This document shows positions 35,445 through 44,188 of a DNA stretch of 64,000 bases, piece by piece (position 1 is the stretch's first letter; the number at the start of each line of letters is the position of its first letter). The notes under the pieces were generated by a model, which searched no databases, had not been told where the DNA came from, and saw only the letters and a program-made list of their open reading frames with translations. This DNA comes from Ardenticatenaceae bacterium (GTDB lineage Bacteria; Chloroflexota; Anaerolineae; Promineifilales; Promineifilaceae): NCBI GenBank assembly GCA_020634235.1, contig JACKCB010000001.1:1736001-1800000 (forward strand), given 5' to 3'. The position numbers and the translations under genes are program-made.

Positions 35445-36920
35445 ATGGACAATGAAGCGAAGCGTGGGGTGCCAGCCTGGGCCTGGATTGTGGGCCTGAT
35501 GCTGTTTGTGAGTATCTGTGTTTGCGGGGTGCTGGTGGCTGCCGTGGCCATGTTTGTGGTCGGCGGCAGCCCGGTGGCCCAGCCGCCAGCCCCGGTGGCG
35601 ATAACGGTGGTCGCCGACCAGCCGGCGACGCCGCCAGCCACGGCCACCGTGCCGCCCACCAATACCCCGGCCGGGGAGCCTACCAGCACCGCCCCAGCCC
35701 CAGAGACAGAAACGCCCCCGGCCGGGGAGGCTCCCACCGGCCCCACCGGCCCCACCGGCGACCCCAACGCCGACGTGCGCGCCCGCATTGAGGCCAACGT
35801 CTCCGACATACGCGGCCTGGAACCCTTGGAGCCGGTTGTAACCGTCCTGCTCAGCCGCGAAGAGCTGCGGCAGCGAGTAGAAGAAGACCTGTTTGCCGAA
35901 CTAACCCAGGAAGATGCCCGTGATTTCACCCTGCTGCTAAACGCCTTCGACTTCGTGCCGCGCGATTTCGACTACTACAACTTTACTCTGGACCTGTATG
36001 CCGAGCAGATCGCCGGCTTCTACGACCCGGAAACCAACGAGTTTGTCGTGGTTAGCGACGACGCGGAATTGGATGCGCTGGAACAGTGGACCCACGCCCA
36101 CGAATTTGTCCACGCCCTGCAAGACCAATACTACGACCTGGACAGCCTGGATGACGAGTCGTTAGACTCTGAGGCCAGCGCCGCGCTGCTGTCTATGGTT
36201 GAGGGCGAGGCGGTACTGGTGCAAAACCTCTACTTATTGGGCGGCTACTTCAGCTTCGACGAACTAAACCAGATGCTGTCCCTGTCCACCGAGACAGAGT
36301 CGCCCGTCTTCGACAGCGCCCCACCCGTATTGGCCAACGACCTGATCTTCCCCTACACCAGCGGCTACGAGTTTATGCAGACGCTGTACAACCAGGGCGG
36401 CTTCGACGCCATTGATGAGGCCTGGGCCAACCCGCCACAATCCACCGAGCACATTCTGCACCCGGATCGCTACCTTGCCGGCGATATGCCGCAGTTGGTT
36501 AGCATCGCCCCACTGACAGATACGCTGGGTACCGGCTGGCGGCAGTTGGATCAAGATGTGTTTGGCGAGTTCTATTTGCGCCAGTACCTGGAGCAGAAGC
36601 TGCTCGCCCCCCAGGTAGACAGCGCCGCTTCTGGCTGGGGTGGCGACCAGTATGCCGTCTATTGGAATGAAGACACGGATGGGCTGGTGATGGTGCTGCG
36701 GCTGGCGTGGGATTCGGCCCAAGATGGCGAGGAGTTTGCCACGGCGCTGGCCGACTACACCACGGCGAGCTATGGCGGCCCCGGCCGGGTAGAGAGCGAC
36801 GGTGGCGTGTGCTGGCAAGGCAGCGACGTCACCTGCTTCTACCGGCTGGGCGACCAGAGCTTCATCGTCCGCGCCCCCACGCTGGCGATGGCCCAGGCCA
36901 TCGCCGCCGCTCAACCCTAG
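35445..36920 (+). CDS. Membrane-anchored putative zinc metalloprotease (HExxH)
   Basis: A 491-residue protein with an N-terminal membrane helix (about 10-38), a Pro/Thr/Ala-rich linker (about 45-105, including the collagen-like PTGPTGPTGDP) and a globular domain. The HEFVH motif at 219-223 is the zincin signature (H219, H223, catalytic E220), with candidate third ligand in the EAS/EGE region (LLSMVEGEAVL) about 30 residues later. The globular part is outside the membrane by topology. Acidic overall. I do not recognise a named family. The ATG follows GGAG at good spacing. Confidence 0.65.
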   Translation: MDNEAKRGVPAWAWIVGLMLFVSICVCGVLVAAVAMFVVGGSPVAQPPAPVAITVVADQPATPPATATVPPTNTPAGEPTSTAPAPETETPPAGEAPTGPTGPTGDPNADVRARIEANVSDIRGLEPLEPVVTVLLSREELRQRVEEDLFAELTQEDARDFTLLLNAFDFVPRDFDYYNFTLDLYAEQIAGFYDPETNEFVVVSDDAELDALEQWTHAHEFVHALQDQYYDLDSLDDESLDSEASAALLSMVEGEAVLVQNLYLLGGYFSFDELNQMLSLSTETESPVFDSAPPVLANDLIFPYTSGYEFMQTLYNQGGFDAIDEAWANPPQSTEHILHPDRYLAGDMPQLVSIAPLTDTLGTGWRQLDQDVFGEFYLRQYLEQKLLAPQVDSAASGWGGDQYAVYWNEDTDGLVMVLRLAWDSAQDGEEFATALADYTTASYGGPGRVESDGGVCWQGSDVTCFYRLGDQSFIVRAPTLAMAQAIAAAQP

Positions 36921-37565
36921 CTAGCCGCCGGCTTCGTCATCCCCCAAAACGCGCCGCTTCACGTCGGCCACCTGGGCTTGCAGGGTGTAATTCAACAAAA
37001 ACCACACCCCTTTCCAGGTATCAATCTCCAGAAGATCGCGCGGCGAAGAGCCTTGCAGCATACCCCCCAGGTTGGCCACGGCTCCCGCGCCGGGCAGGCG
37101 GCCAAGCTGGGCAGCAAGGGTGTCCTTCAGGGCGCTGGCTTCTGTTTGCCAGGTGTAGTTCAGCAAGAACCACAGCCCCTTCCAGGTATCGGGGTCAAAG
37201 AAATCACGCGGGGAAGCGCCCTGCAAGTTGGCTTGCAGATCGCGCAGCAGCCCCAGCCGCATGTCCGGGGTCATGCGGTCGATGTTGTCGCGCAGCAGGC
37301 GCAGCAGCCCCTCCGGGGAGAAGGGGGGCGGGTTGAAGGCCGGCACGCGCGCTTGCAGCTCGTCGGCCAGGGCGTTTAGCTCGGCTACCAGCTCACGGAA
37401 CTGGCCTTGCCCGGCCGGGGCCGGAGCCGCTGGTGCCGGTGGGGCCGTGGCCGCCACGCTCTCGGTCTGGTGAATATGGCAGTAGTCGGATCCCGGCCGG
37501 GGCGGCAGCTTGCACGGCATACCCGCCCTGGTGATGGCCTGGCACTGTCTCGTTTCCTCGCTCAT
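36921..37565 (-). CDS. Small zinc-finger protein with two WKGxWFLLNYT repeats
   Basis: A 214-residue protein. The N-terminus has a compact Cys/His motif (CQAITRAGMPC ... DYCHIH) like the DUF5763-type zinc finger. An Ala/Pro linker follows, then a helical region and two copies of a roughly 40-residue repeat: SPRDFFDPDTWKGLWFLLNY (about 125-165) and SPRDLLEIDTWKGVWFLLNY (about 175-212). The repeats start just after a small Gly/Ala-rich stretch and read like amphipathic helices that might bind membranes. No catalytic motif. It converges with the metalloprotease gene. Function unknown. Confidence 0.65.
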   Translation of the reverse strand: MSEETRQCQAITRAGMPCKLPPRPGSDYCHIHQTESVAATAPPAPAAPAPAGQGQFRELVAELNALADELQARVPAFNPPPFSPEGLLRLLRDNIDRMTPDMRLGLLRDLQANLQGASPRDFFDPDTWKGLWFLLNYTWQTEASALKDTLAAQLGRLPGAGAVANLGGMLQGSSPRDLLEIDTWKGVWFLLNYTLQAQVADVKRRVLGDDEAGG

Positions 37566-37598
37566 AACCCTCCTTGTGAGCCTGTTTGCCGCTCGGTC

Positions 37599-38690
37599 CT
37601 AAACCATGGCCGCCGCGGTGATTTCTGGATGGGAACGGACAAATTCCACCATGTGCGGCGCATAGCTGGCAAACGGTGGGCATGTAATACCGCTGCCGGC
37701 CAGGTCGCGCAAGGTGTTATCGCAGCTGTAGCGTGTGGGGTGGCGCACATAATTCACCGATTCCGGCTCCACGTGCAGCCAGCGATAGAGGCGCGTAGCC
37801 CGCAGCACCCCCTTAGTCACCGCCACGGGAATGGGCACCCACACCGGATGGCGCCCGGTGAGCTGCCCCAGCAGTTTGCCCATGGCCATCATCGTCATCG
37901 GTTCCGGGTCGCTGAGATGGTACACCTGTCCCAGGGCCTTGGGCAGCCCGCTCAGATAGACAAGGCTGTCCACGACGTAGTCGCTGGGCACCACGTTGAA
38001 CTCGATGTGGGCAGCTCCGCGCCCGGCCGGCATTAGCGCGATGGGCGGCTGCACCAGCAGCCAGCGGATGTAGTAATAAGGTCCATCGTACTTCTGCGTG
38101 GCCCCACTCTGGCTGTTGCCCACCACTATCGATGGGCGGTAGATGGTTACAGGCAGGCCGGCGGCCATTTTTTGCTGCACGGCCAGCTCGGCCAGGAACT
38201 TCGTCTCTTCATAGAAGTTATTGAAGCTCTGGCTAACGCTGAGGTCGCTCTCGCTGAAGACGCCGGGATGCCGGCCGCTGACGAAGCAGGTGCTGACATA
38301 TTGGAAGCGCTGCAAGCCAGGGCAGCCCTCGGCAAAAGCCAGCATGTGGCGGGTGCCGTCTACATTGACGCGCATGGCCAGGCTGCGGCCAACGCCCAGG
38401 TCGTAGACGGCCGCCAGGTGGTAAATTTCACTGGTCGTCTGCTGCCAGGAGGCATACCGCTCCCCTAACCCCAGGTCGGGCACGGTGATGTCGCCATCGA
38501 CCAGCAAGATGCGCCCCGCCCCGGCCGGGACGCGCGCCACAATCTCGGCCAGTCGCTGCTCCGCCAGCGGGCGAAACTTGGCCTGAATCAGGCAGAGGAA
38601 TTGATCCCCGGCCGGGTAGCGCGGTATCAGCCGTTCCAAAAGCGCCGAACCAAGAAAACCAGGAAAGCCGGTAATGATAATGGTAGACAT
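37599..38690 (-). CDS. Extended short-chain dehydrogenase/reductase (fatty-acyl reductase-like)
   Basis: A 363-residue NAD(P)-dependent reductase of the male-sterility/NAD-binding_4 class. The dinucleotide motif TGFPGFLGSALLERL starts at residue 8, and the Tyr-Lys pair is in YEETK. The substrate-binding half ends with DNTLRDLAGSG. Related enzymes reduce fatty acyl-CoA or act on lipid-linked or polyketide intermediates; neither can be assigned here. The ATG at 38690 gives MSTIIITG; an upstream in-frame start adds 26 poor residues. It lies 130 bases after HMG-CoA reductase on the same strand, which weakly suggests a lipid role. Confidence 0.8.
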   Translation of the reverse strand: MSTIIITGFPGFLGSALLERLIPRYPAGDQFLCLIQAKFRPLAEQRLAEIVARVPAGAGRILLVDGDITVPDLGLGERYASWQQTTSEIYHLAAVYDLGVGRSLAMRVNVDGTRHMLAFAEGCPGLQRFQYVSTCFVSGRHPGVFSESDLSVSQSFNNFYEETKFLAELAVQQKMAAGLPVTIYRPSIVVGNSQSGATQKYDGPYYYIRWLLVQPPIALMPAGRGAAHIEFNVVPSDYVVDSLVYLSGLPKALGQVYHLSDPEPMTMMAMGKLLGQLTGRHPVWVPIPVAVTKGVLRATRLYRWLHVEPESVNYVRHPTRYSCDNTLRDLAGSGITCPPFASYAPHMVEFVRSHPEITAAAMV

Positions 38691-38820
38691 AAGCGTCACT
38701 CGTGATTCGTATTGCGGGTTACTTGCTGCCTGTTTTGTGCTGGCACACCTCGGGCTATTGGCGCTCACTTACTGACCATGAGCCGCTGCCTGCATGATCG
38801 AGCGGCCGACCTACTTCTCC

Positions 38821-40362
38821 CTACCGGTTCCGGCCATACTGCTCATGGCTGGAGACCCAGTCAGAAGAAGAAATGGCGGCCGCCAGGGAAATCTCCCCGG
38901 CCAGGACCACACCGGCCACAATCTCAGCCAGCTTGTGCACCTTGTCGCGCCCCACACAGCCCAGCATCTCCAGGCATTCCCGCTGCGTGGCCAGGCTGGT
39001 ACCACCACCATGGGTGGCCACAATCAGCGATGGAATGGTGATCGAAATGTACAGGTCCTTCTCCGGCGTCAGCTCGGAGTAAATGATACCAGCCGACGAT
39101 TCCGCCACATTGGCTACATCTTGCCCCGTGGCAATAAACATCGCCGTGATACCATTGGCCGAATGCAGGCCGTTGTTGTTGGCCCCGGACAAAATCGCCC
39201 CCACATTGGCCACGCCGGCATGATACGTCAGGCTCTCCGGCTCAACGCGCATATTCTCAATCAGCACATTGCGCTTAATGGTCGCTTCCGCCGTCACCCG
39301 CTTACCGCGGGTACGCATAATGTTAATCTGCGACGCCTTCTTGTCCGTCGCGAAGTTGGATTCCAGGTAGAAATGCTTGATCCCCGGGTATCGATCCAGA
39401 ATCCAACTACAGGCGGCAAAGGTTGCCCGGCCAACCATGTTTTGCCCGGCCGCGTCACCAGTGGTGTAGTTGAAGCGCAGATAAGCAAACTTATTGGCCT
39501 GATACGGGTCCACATTCTGTAATTTGGCCACGCTGGAGGTCGCCTCCGCCTCTTCGCGGATCTTGCCCATGTTCTCGTCCACCCAGCGGACAAACTCCCG
39601 CGCCCCGCGCGCATCCTCAAAAACGAACACCGGGGCACGCTGCATGGCATCGGCCACCACGGTGCACTTCACGCCGCCACACAAATTCAGCACCTTAATG
39701 CCCCGATTATACGAAGCAACCAGCGTCCCTTCCGTCGTGGCCATGGGGATAAGGAACTGCCCCTGGGCATATTCGCCGTTTATTTGCAGCGGGCCGGCCA
39801 GGCCAATGGGCACCTGGGCCACACCGGTAAAATGCTCCACGTTGCCCTTGGTAATATGCGGATCAAACGAGTATTGGAACAAATGCTGCAATTTGGCACC
39901 GGTATACTCGCTGGCAAACGCCTGCCGCTGCTTAATGGCCGATTCGGCGTAGTCGTCGGTGCGGTCGCGCGGCACGCGCACCAAATCCTGGCCATCCTCG
40001 GAGATAGCATCTTCCACTTCTAGCTTCAGCTTGCCAAACGGCTCGCTCTTGAACTGCACCACAATCTTGTGCTTGCCGTTTGGCAGCGGGTCGGTACGCA
40101 CATGCACATCCAGTACCTGGCGCAGTGGAAAGTCCACCGGGTTTTGGGCAGAAATCTGCCCCGGCGTCAGCGAACGGCCATCGCTTAGCTGCAAGCGGAT
40201 GCCATCCAGGGGCATGGGCTGGCCGTTGAGCTTCACTTGCAGCAGTTCCGTCATTTTGGCATCGCTCAGGCGGTTCTTGATGGAAAACTTCACGCCGCCA
40301 TCAATGTTCTGCAGGCTGCCAAAAGTGTATAGTTGTTTCAGGACAAGGCTGGGTATGAACAT
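38821..40362 (-). CDS. Hydroxymethylglutaryl-CoA reductase, class I-like, with unusual N-terminal domain
   Basis: Commits HMG-CoA to mevalonate for isoprenoids. Catalytic marks are present: VPIGLAGPLQI, ATTEGTLVAS (catalytic Glu), DKKASQIN (Lys), GDAAGQNM (Asp) and the C-terminal SSHEQYGRNR (His). The ATG at 40362 follows GAGGAGGATCCCAC. About 115 N-terminal residues precede the catalytic core where bacterial enzymes normally start; this region is beta-rich (QVKLNGQPMPLDG, LEVEDAIS) and I recognise no family for it. CCGGCCGG is absent throughout the gene, unlike its neighbours. The window also has a GGR-like flavoprotein that might use isoprenoid products. Confidence 0.92.
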   Translation of the reverse strand: MFIPSLVLKQLYTFGSLQNIDGGVKFSIKNRLSDAKMTELLQVKLNGQPMPLDGIRLQLSDGRSLTPGQISAQNPVDFPLRQVLDVHVRTDPLPNGKHKIVVQFKSEPFGKLKLEVEDAISEDGQDLVRVPRDRTDDYAESAIKQRQAFASEYTGAKLQHLFQYSFDPHITKGNVEHFTGVAQVPIGLAGPLQINGEYAQGQFLIPMATTEGTLVASYNRGIKVLNLCGGVKCTVVADAMQRAPVFVFEDARGAREFVRWVDENMGKIREEAEATSSVAKLQNVDPYQANKFAYLRFNYTTGDAAGQNMVGRATFAACSWILDRYPGIKHFYLESNFATDKKASQINIMRTRGKRVTAEATIKRNVLIENMRVEPESLTYHAGVANVGAILSGANNNGLHSANGITAMFIATGQDVANVAESSAGIIYSELTPEKDLYISITIPSLIVATHGGGTSLATQRECLEMLGCVGRDKVHKLAEIVAGVVLAGEISLAAAISSSDWVSSHEQYGRNR

Positions 40363-40473
40363 GTGGGATCCTCCTCGGAATTTTGTCTGGCACAATTAAA
40401 GAGTGTTTTGGAGTTTGTGTCAATGCATTCCATCGCCACATCGCCACCTCCTGGCCCACCCTATGGCACAGCA

Positions 40474-43254
40474 TCAGCCTGTATTCTTTAGCCCGGCGGC
40501 AATGCCATTGATGGTCAGGAAAACCGCCTCCAACAGCGCCTGCGCCTCCGCCCCGGCCGGGTCGTCCAGCGCCCGCAGCCGGCGCAGCAAACTCACCTGG
40601 ACAAAGTTCAACGGGTCCACATACGGGTTGCGCCGCTGGATAGAGTGCTTTAGCGTGGCCGCGTTGTCCAGAATCGCCAGTTGGCCGCTCACGCGCAAAA
40701 TCCACTGCTCAGTGCGCTCATAGGCCGCCAGAATCTCGCCAAACACGCGCTCGCGCAGCGCGGCATCCGTCACCAGCCCGGCATACAGGCGGGCAATGCC
40801 CATGTCCGCCTTGCCCAGGGCCATCTGGGCGCTGTCGATGACCGTGCGGAAAAAGGGCCACTCGCGGTACATGGTGCGCAGCTCGTGCAGCCGTTCATCG
40901 GTGGTGGCGTAGGCTGCCAGGGCGCTGCCCACCCCGTACCAACCGGGCAGCCCATGGCGGCTCTGCATCCAGCTAAAGACCCAGGGGATAGCCCGCAGCC
41001 CGGCCAGGGGGTCACCAGACTGGCGGCGCGCCGGCCGGGAGCCAATCCGCAGTTGGCCAATTTCGCCGATGGGCGTGGCCTGCTGCCAGTAAAGCAGCGT
41101 CTCTGGCGACTCGTAAATGAAGCGGTGATAGGTGCGGTAGGCGGTGGCCGATAACTCATCCATGATGCCGCGCCACAACGGCTGGGGCGTGTTTTTGGCA
41201 GCGTAGTCGGGCGTGCTGGCCAGCAGCACAGCGTGCACCATCTGCTCCAGGTGGCGGCGCGCTATGGCCGGATGGCCATAACGCTCATCAATCACCTCTC
41301 CCTGCTCGGTCAGCCGCAGCCGCCCACCCACAGTCCCGGCCGGTTGGGCCAGCACGGCGCGATTGGCCGGGCCGCCGCCACGGGCCACCGTGCCGCCCCG
41401 GCCATGGAACAGAGTCAGCGTCACCCCGTGCTGGCGGCACACTTCGGCCAGCCGCTCCTGCGCCTGGTACAGCTCCCAGTTGGCGGCCAGGTAGCCGGCA
41501 TCCTTATTACTGTCGGAGTAGCCCACCATGATGGTTTGCTGCTGGCCACGGGCGGCCAGGTGGCGGGCGTAGACCGGATGGTTGAACAGGGCGGCCATCG
41601 TTTCCGCCGCCCGGTCCAGGTCGTCGCGGGTCTCGAACAGGGGGGTAAGGCTGAGGTTTTCGCCCCCGGCCGGGGACAGACAAAGCCCCGTCCAGCGCGC
41701 CAGCAGCAGCACGGCCAAAATATCATCAGGGCGGCGCGACATGCTGACAATGTATGGGCCAATCACCTCCGGCCCATAGCTGCTAACCGCCCGCCCCAAA
41801 GCCTGGAACAACTGCAAGCTCTCACTGGTCTGGGGGGAGAGATCACTGAGCTGGCCCAGGTCGGGAACAGCGGCCTCAAGCTGCGTGGTGAGGAAGGCGG
41901 TGCGCCCGGCCGGGTCCAGCGCGGCAAAATCGTCGTGCAGCCCCAGCTTGCGGCACAATTCGGCCAGCACGGCCACGTGATAATCGCTGTATTGGCGGAT
42001 ATCCAGCCGGGCGGTGTGCAGGCCAAATACCTGGGCCTGGGTCAGAAAAGGCTGCAACTGCGTCTCCACAATGGACGCGCCGCCGCTTTGCTGCAAGCTG
42101 CCAGCCATGAGCTGCAGCGGGGTGAGCAGGTCCTGGCTGGTGCGGATGGTGGGCAGTGCCCCGGCCGGGCTGCCCTGCAAACGGGCCACCACGTCATCAT
42201 GCGCCGCCTCGTCCAACCCATCAGCCAGCAGCGCCGCCTGAATGCGGTAGGTTTCCGTCGGGTAGCGGCGGCGCAAATAGGCCACGTGCGGCGTTTCGGC
42301 CACCTGATCCAGCGCATGGCGGAACGCCTCGCTGGTGGGGGCCAGCCGGCTAGACAGGCTGAGGAAGCGCCCCAGCCGGCGCACCTCGTCCCGGTGGTGA
42401 ACCACAGCCAGGCCGCGATGCAGCCGTATCGTCTCCATGGTGGTCGGGGTAATGACATTGGGGTTGCCGTCCCGGTCGCCACCAATCCAGGAGCCAAAGG
42501 TGAGGAACCGGCCGGGTGGCGTCAGGTTGGGGTAGTAGCGGGTCAGGGCATCATGCATAGCCTGGTAAACCTGCGGCATAACCTGCCAGATGGCCGTCTC
42601 GAAGTAGTGCAAGCCAGTGCGTACCTCGTCCGTCACCTGCGGTTTGCGCGTGCGGCTGCGCTCCGTCAGCCATAGGGCAGTCACCTCGGCCATCATTTGG
42701 GCCTGCAAGCGCGCTACCTCGGCCGGCAGCGGATCCTGCGTTTCCAGCCGGTGCAAATCGTCGCCAATGCGGCGCAGCTTAGAGAGCACCGAACGGCGCT
42801 TGGCCTCGGTAGGGTGGGCCGTGAAGACCAGCTCGATGTGCAGTTGGTCGAGCAGGCGGCGCATAGCAGCCTCGTCGACCCCATTCTGGCGCAGGGTAGC
42901 CACCGCCGCGGCAATGGATTCGCCGGGCGGCAGCGGATAGGCGCGCCGTTCACGCGCGCGCAGCATGCGCACACGGTGGTTCTCCTCGGCCAGATTGATC
43001 AGCTCGAAGTAGGTGGTGAAGGCGCGGGCCACATCCTCAGCCTGGGCCAGCGTTAGGGTTTGCACCAGGCCGGCCAGGTAGTTGTCGATGGCCGGGTTGG
43101 CGTCGCTGCGCCGCGTTTTGGCCAGGGCGCGGATGCGCTCTACCAGGTCGAAGGTGTCGATGCCGGCCTGTTGACGAATTACCCGCCCCAGAATGTCGCC
43201 TAGCAGGTGAATGTCGTGGCTCAGTTGAGCCAGGTTGTTGTCGTTTTCGGCCAT
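40474..43254 (-). CDS. ppc: Phosphoenolpyruvate carboxylase
   Basis: Carboxylates phosphoenolpyruvate to oxaloacetate, replenishing the citric acid cycle. The 926-residue product has the catalytic strings VFTAHPTEAKRRSV, GGDRDGNPNV, GYSDSNKDAGYLAANWEL and FHGRGGTVARGGGP, and ends in AGLKNTG, the conserved GxRNTG-like terminus with K in place of R. A strong ribosome-binding site (CCAAGGAGGTCCC) precedes the ATG. Transcribed alone on the minus strand; HMG-CoA reductase starts 112 bases after it. Confidence 0.96.
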   Translation of the reverse strand: MAENDNNLAQLSHDIHLLGDILGRVIRQQAGIDTFDLVERIRALAKTRRSDANPAIDNYLAGLVQTLTLAQAEDVARAFTTYFELINLAEENHRVRMLRARERRAYPLPPGESIAAAVATLRQNGVDEAAMRRLLDQLHIELVFTAHPTEAKRRSVLSKLRRIGDDLHRLETQDPLPAEVARLQAQMMAEVTALWLTERSRTRKPQVTDEVRTGLHYFETAIWQVMPQVYQAMHDALTRYYPNLTPPGRFLTFGSWIGGDRDGNPNVITPTTMETIRLHRGLAVVHHRDEVRRLGRFLSLSSRLAPTSEAFRHALDQVAETPHVAYLRRRYPTETYRIQAALLADGLDEAAHDDVVARLQGSPAGALPTIRTSQDLLTPLQLMAGSLQQSGGASIVETQLQPFLTQAQVFGLHTARLDIRQYSDYHVAVLAELCRKLGLHDDFAALDPAGRTAFLTTQLEAAVPDLGQLSDLSPQTSESLQLFQALGRAVSSYGPEVIGPYIVSMSRRPDDILAVLLLARWTGLCLSPAGGENLSLTPLFETRDDLDRAAETMAALFNHPVYARHLAARGQQQTIMVGYSDSNKDAGYLAANWELYQAQERLAEVCRQHGVTLTLFHGRGGTVARGGGPANRAVLAQPAGTVGGRLRLTEQGEVIDERYGHPAIARRHLEQMVHAVLLASTPDYAAKNTPQPLWRGIMDELSATAYRTYHRFIYESPETLLYWQQATPIGEIGQLRIGSRPARRQSGDPLAGLRAIPWVFSWMQSRHGLPGWYGVGSALAAYATTDERLHELRTMYREWPFFRTVIDSAQMALGKADMGIARLYAGLVTDAALRERVFGEILAAYERTEQWILRVSGQLAILDNAATLKHSIQRRNPYVDPLNFVQVSLLRRLRALDDPAGAEAQALLEAVFLTINGIAAGLKNTG

Positions 43255-43355
43255 GGGACCTCCTTGGGGCCTGGCGGTGGGCGGCGGGTGCGTGACTGCA
43301 TTTTAGCCTGTTGGCGGAATGGCAACAAACAACCGCTGCGGACTGCCGGCAGGCG

Positions 43356-44135
43356 CTAGAAGCCGCCGCGGGCGTGGAGGACCTGGCCGGTGATGTAGCC
43401 CCCGGCCGGGGAGGCCAAAAAGCAGATGAGGCGAGCGGCATCTTGGGGCTGAGCCACGCGCCCCAGTGGAATGCGCGCCTCCAGGCCGGCCTTGAGGTCG
43501 GGCGACAACCAGCCGGTGTCGGTAACGCCAGGGTCCACGGCGTTGACGGTGATGCCCCGTGGGGCCAGGGCGGCGCTCAGGCTGACGGTGAAGGCATCTA
43601 CCGCACCCTTGGTGGCGGCGTAGGCCAGTTCGTCGGGCATGGGGCCAACTCCCTGCCCGGAGGTAAGGTTGATGATGCGTCCTTCCCGGCCGGGGCGAAA
43701 ACGGCGGGCGAATTCGGCACACAGCAGGGCCATGGCGCGCAGATTCATGGCGTAGTGGCGATCCAGTTGGTCACCGTCCAAAGTGTCGATGCCGCCCATT
43801 TCAGAGTGGGTGGCGTTGTTGATGAGGATATCGACCGGGCCTAGCTCGGCGTTGGCGAAGTCGAAGAGGGTGGCGGCGGCTCCCGGCCGGGTCAGGTTCA
43901 GGGGCAGCCCGGCGGCGCGCCGGCCCAGGGCCTGCAATTCGGTGAGCAGCTGCGTTGGCCCGGCCGGGTCGCTGCCCCAGGGCATGGTTGTGTCATAGGG
44001 CTGGTAATAGGTCAGGCAGATATCGGCCCCGGCCGCGGCCAGCTCGCGGGCAATGGCCGCTCCCAGGCCCATGCGCCGGCTGGCACCGGTGACCAGGGCA
44101 ATCTGGCCCTGCAGTGAATAGGAGTGGGTATCCAT
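43356..44135 (-). CDS. Short-chain dehydrogenase/reductase (FabG-like)
   Basis: A 259-residue classical SDR: NAD(P) motif TGASRRMGLGAAIA (residues 16-29), NNATH in the NNAG position (NN-A), catalytic Ser in INLTSGQG and Tyr/Lys in YAATK (about 171-175). The C-terminus contains GGYITGQVLHARGGF, the usual substrate/cofactor end. Preference among oxoacyl and sugar substrates cannot be judged. It lies about 100 bases after ppc begins on the same strand and 53 bases past the herA end, with no clear operon partner. CCGGCCGG copies interrupt loops but not core motifs. Confidence 0.88.
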   Translation of the reverse strand: MDTHSYSLQGQIALVTGASRRMGLGAAIARELAAAGADICLTYYQPYDTTMPWGSDPAGPTQLLTELQALGRRAAGLPLNLTRPGAAATLFDFANAELGPVDILINNATHSEMGGIDTLDGDQLDRHYAMNLRAMALLCAEFARRFRPGREGRIINLTSGQGVGPMPDELAYAATKGAVDAFTVSLSAALAPRGITVNAVDPGVTDTGWLSPDLKAGLEARIPLGRVAQPQDAARLICFLASPAGGYITGQVLHARGGF

Positions 44136-44188
44136 ACGGCTTGCTACAGGTATTGTAAGCGGTTGATTGTGCCTGGTGGCGGCCAGCT

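Noticed and set aside
41233..42675. 480-residue plus-strand frame opposite ppc
   Set aside because: It covers conserved PEP carboxylase sequence on the other strand and has no recognisable motif or start site.
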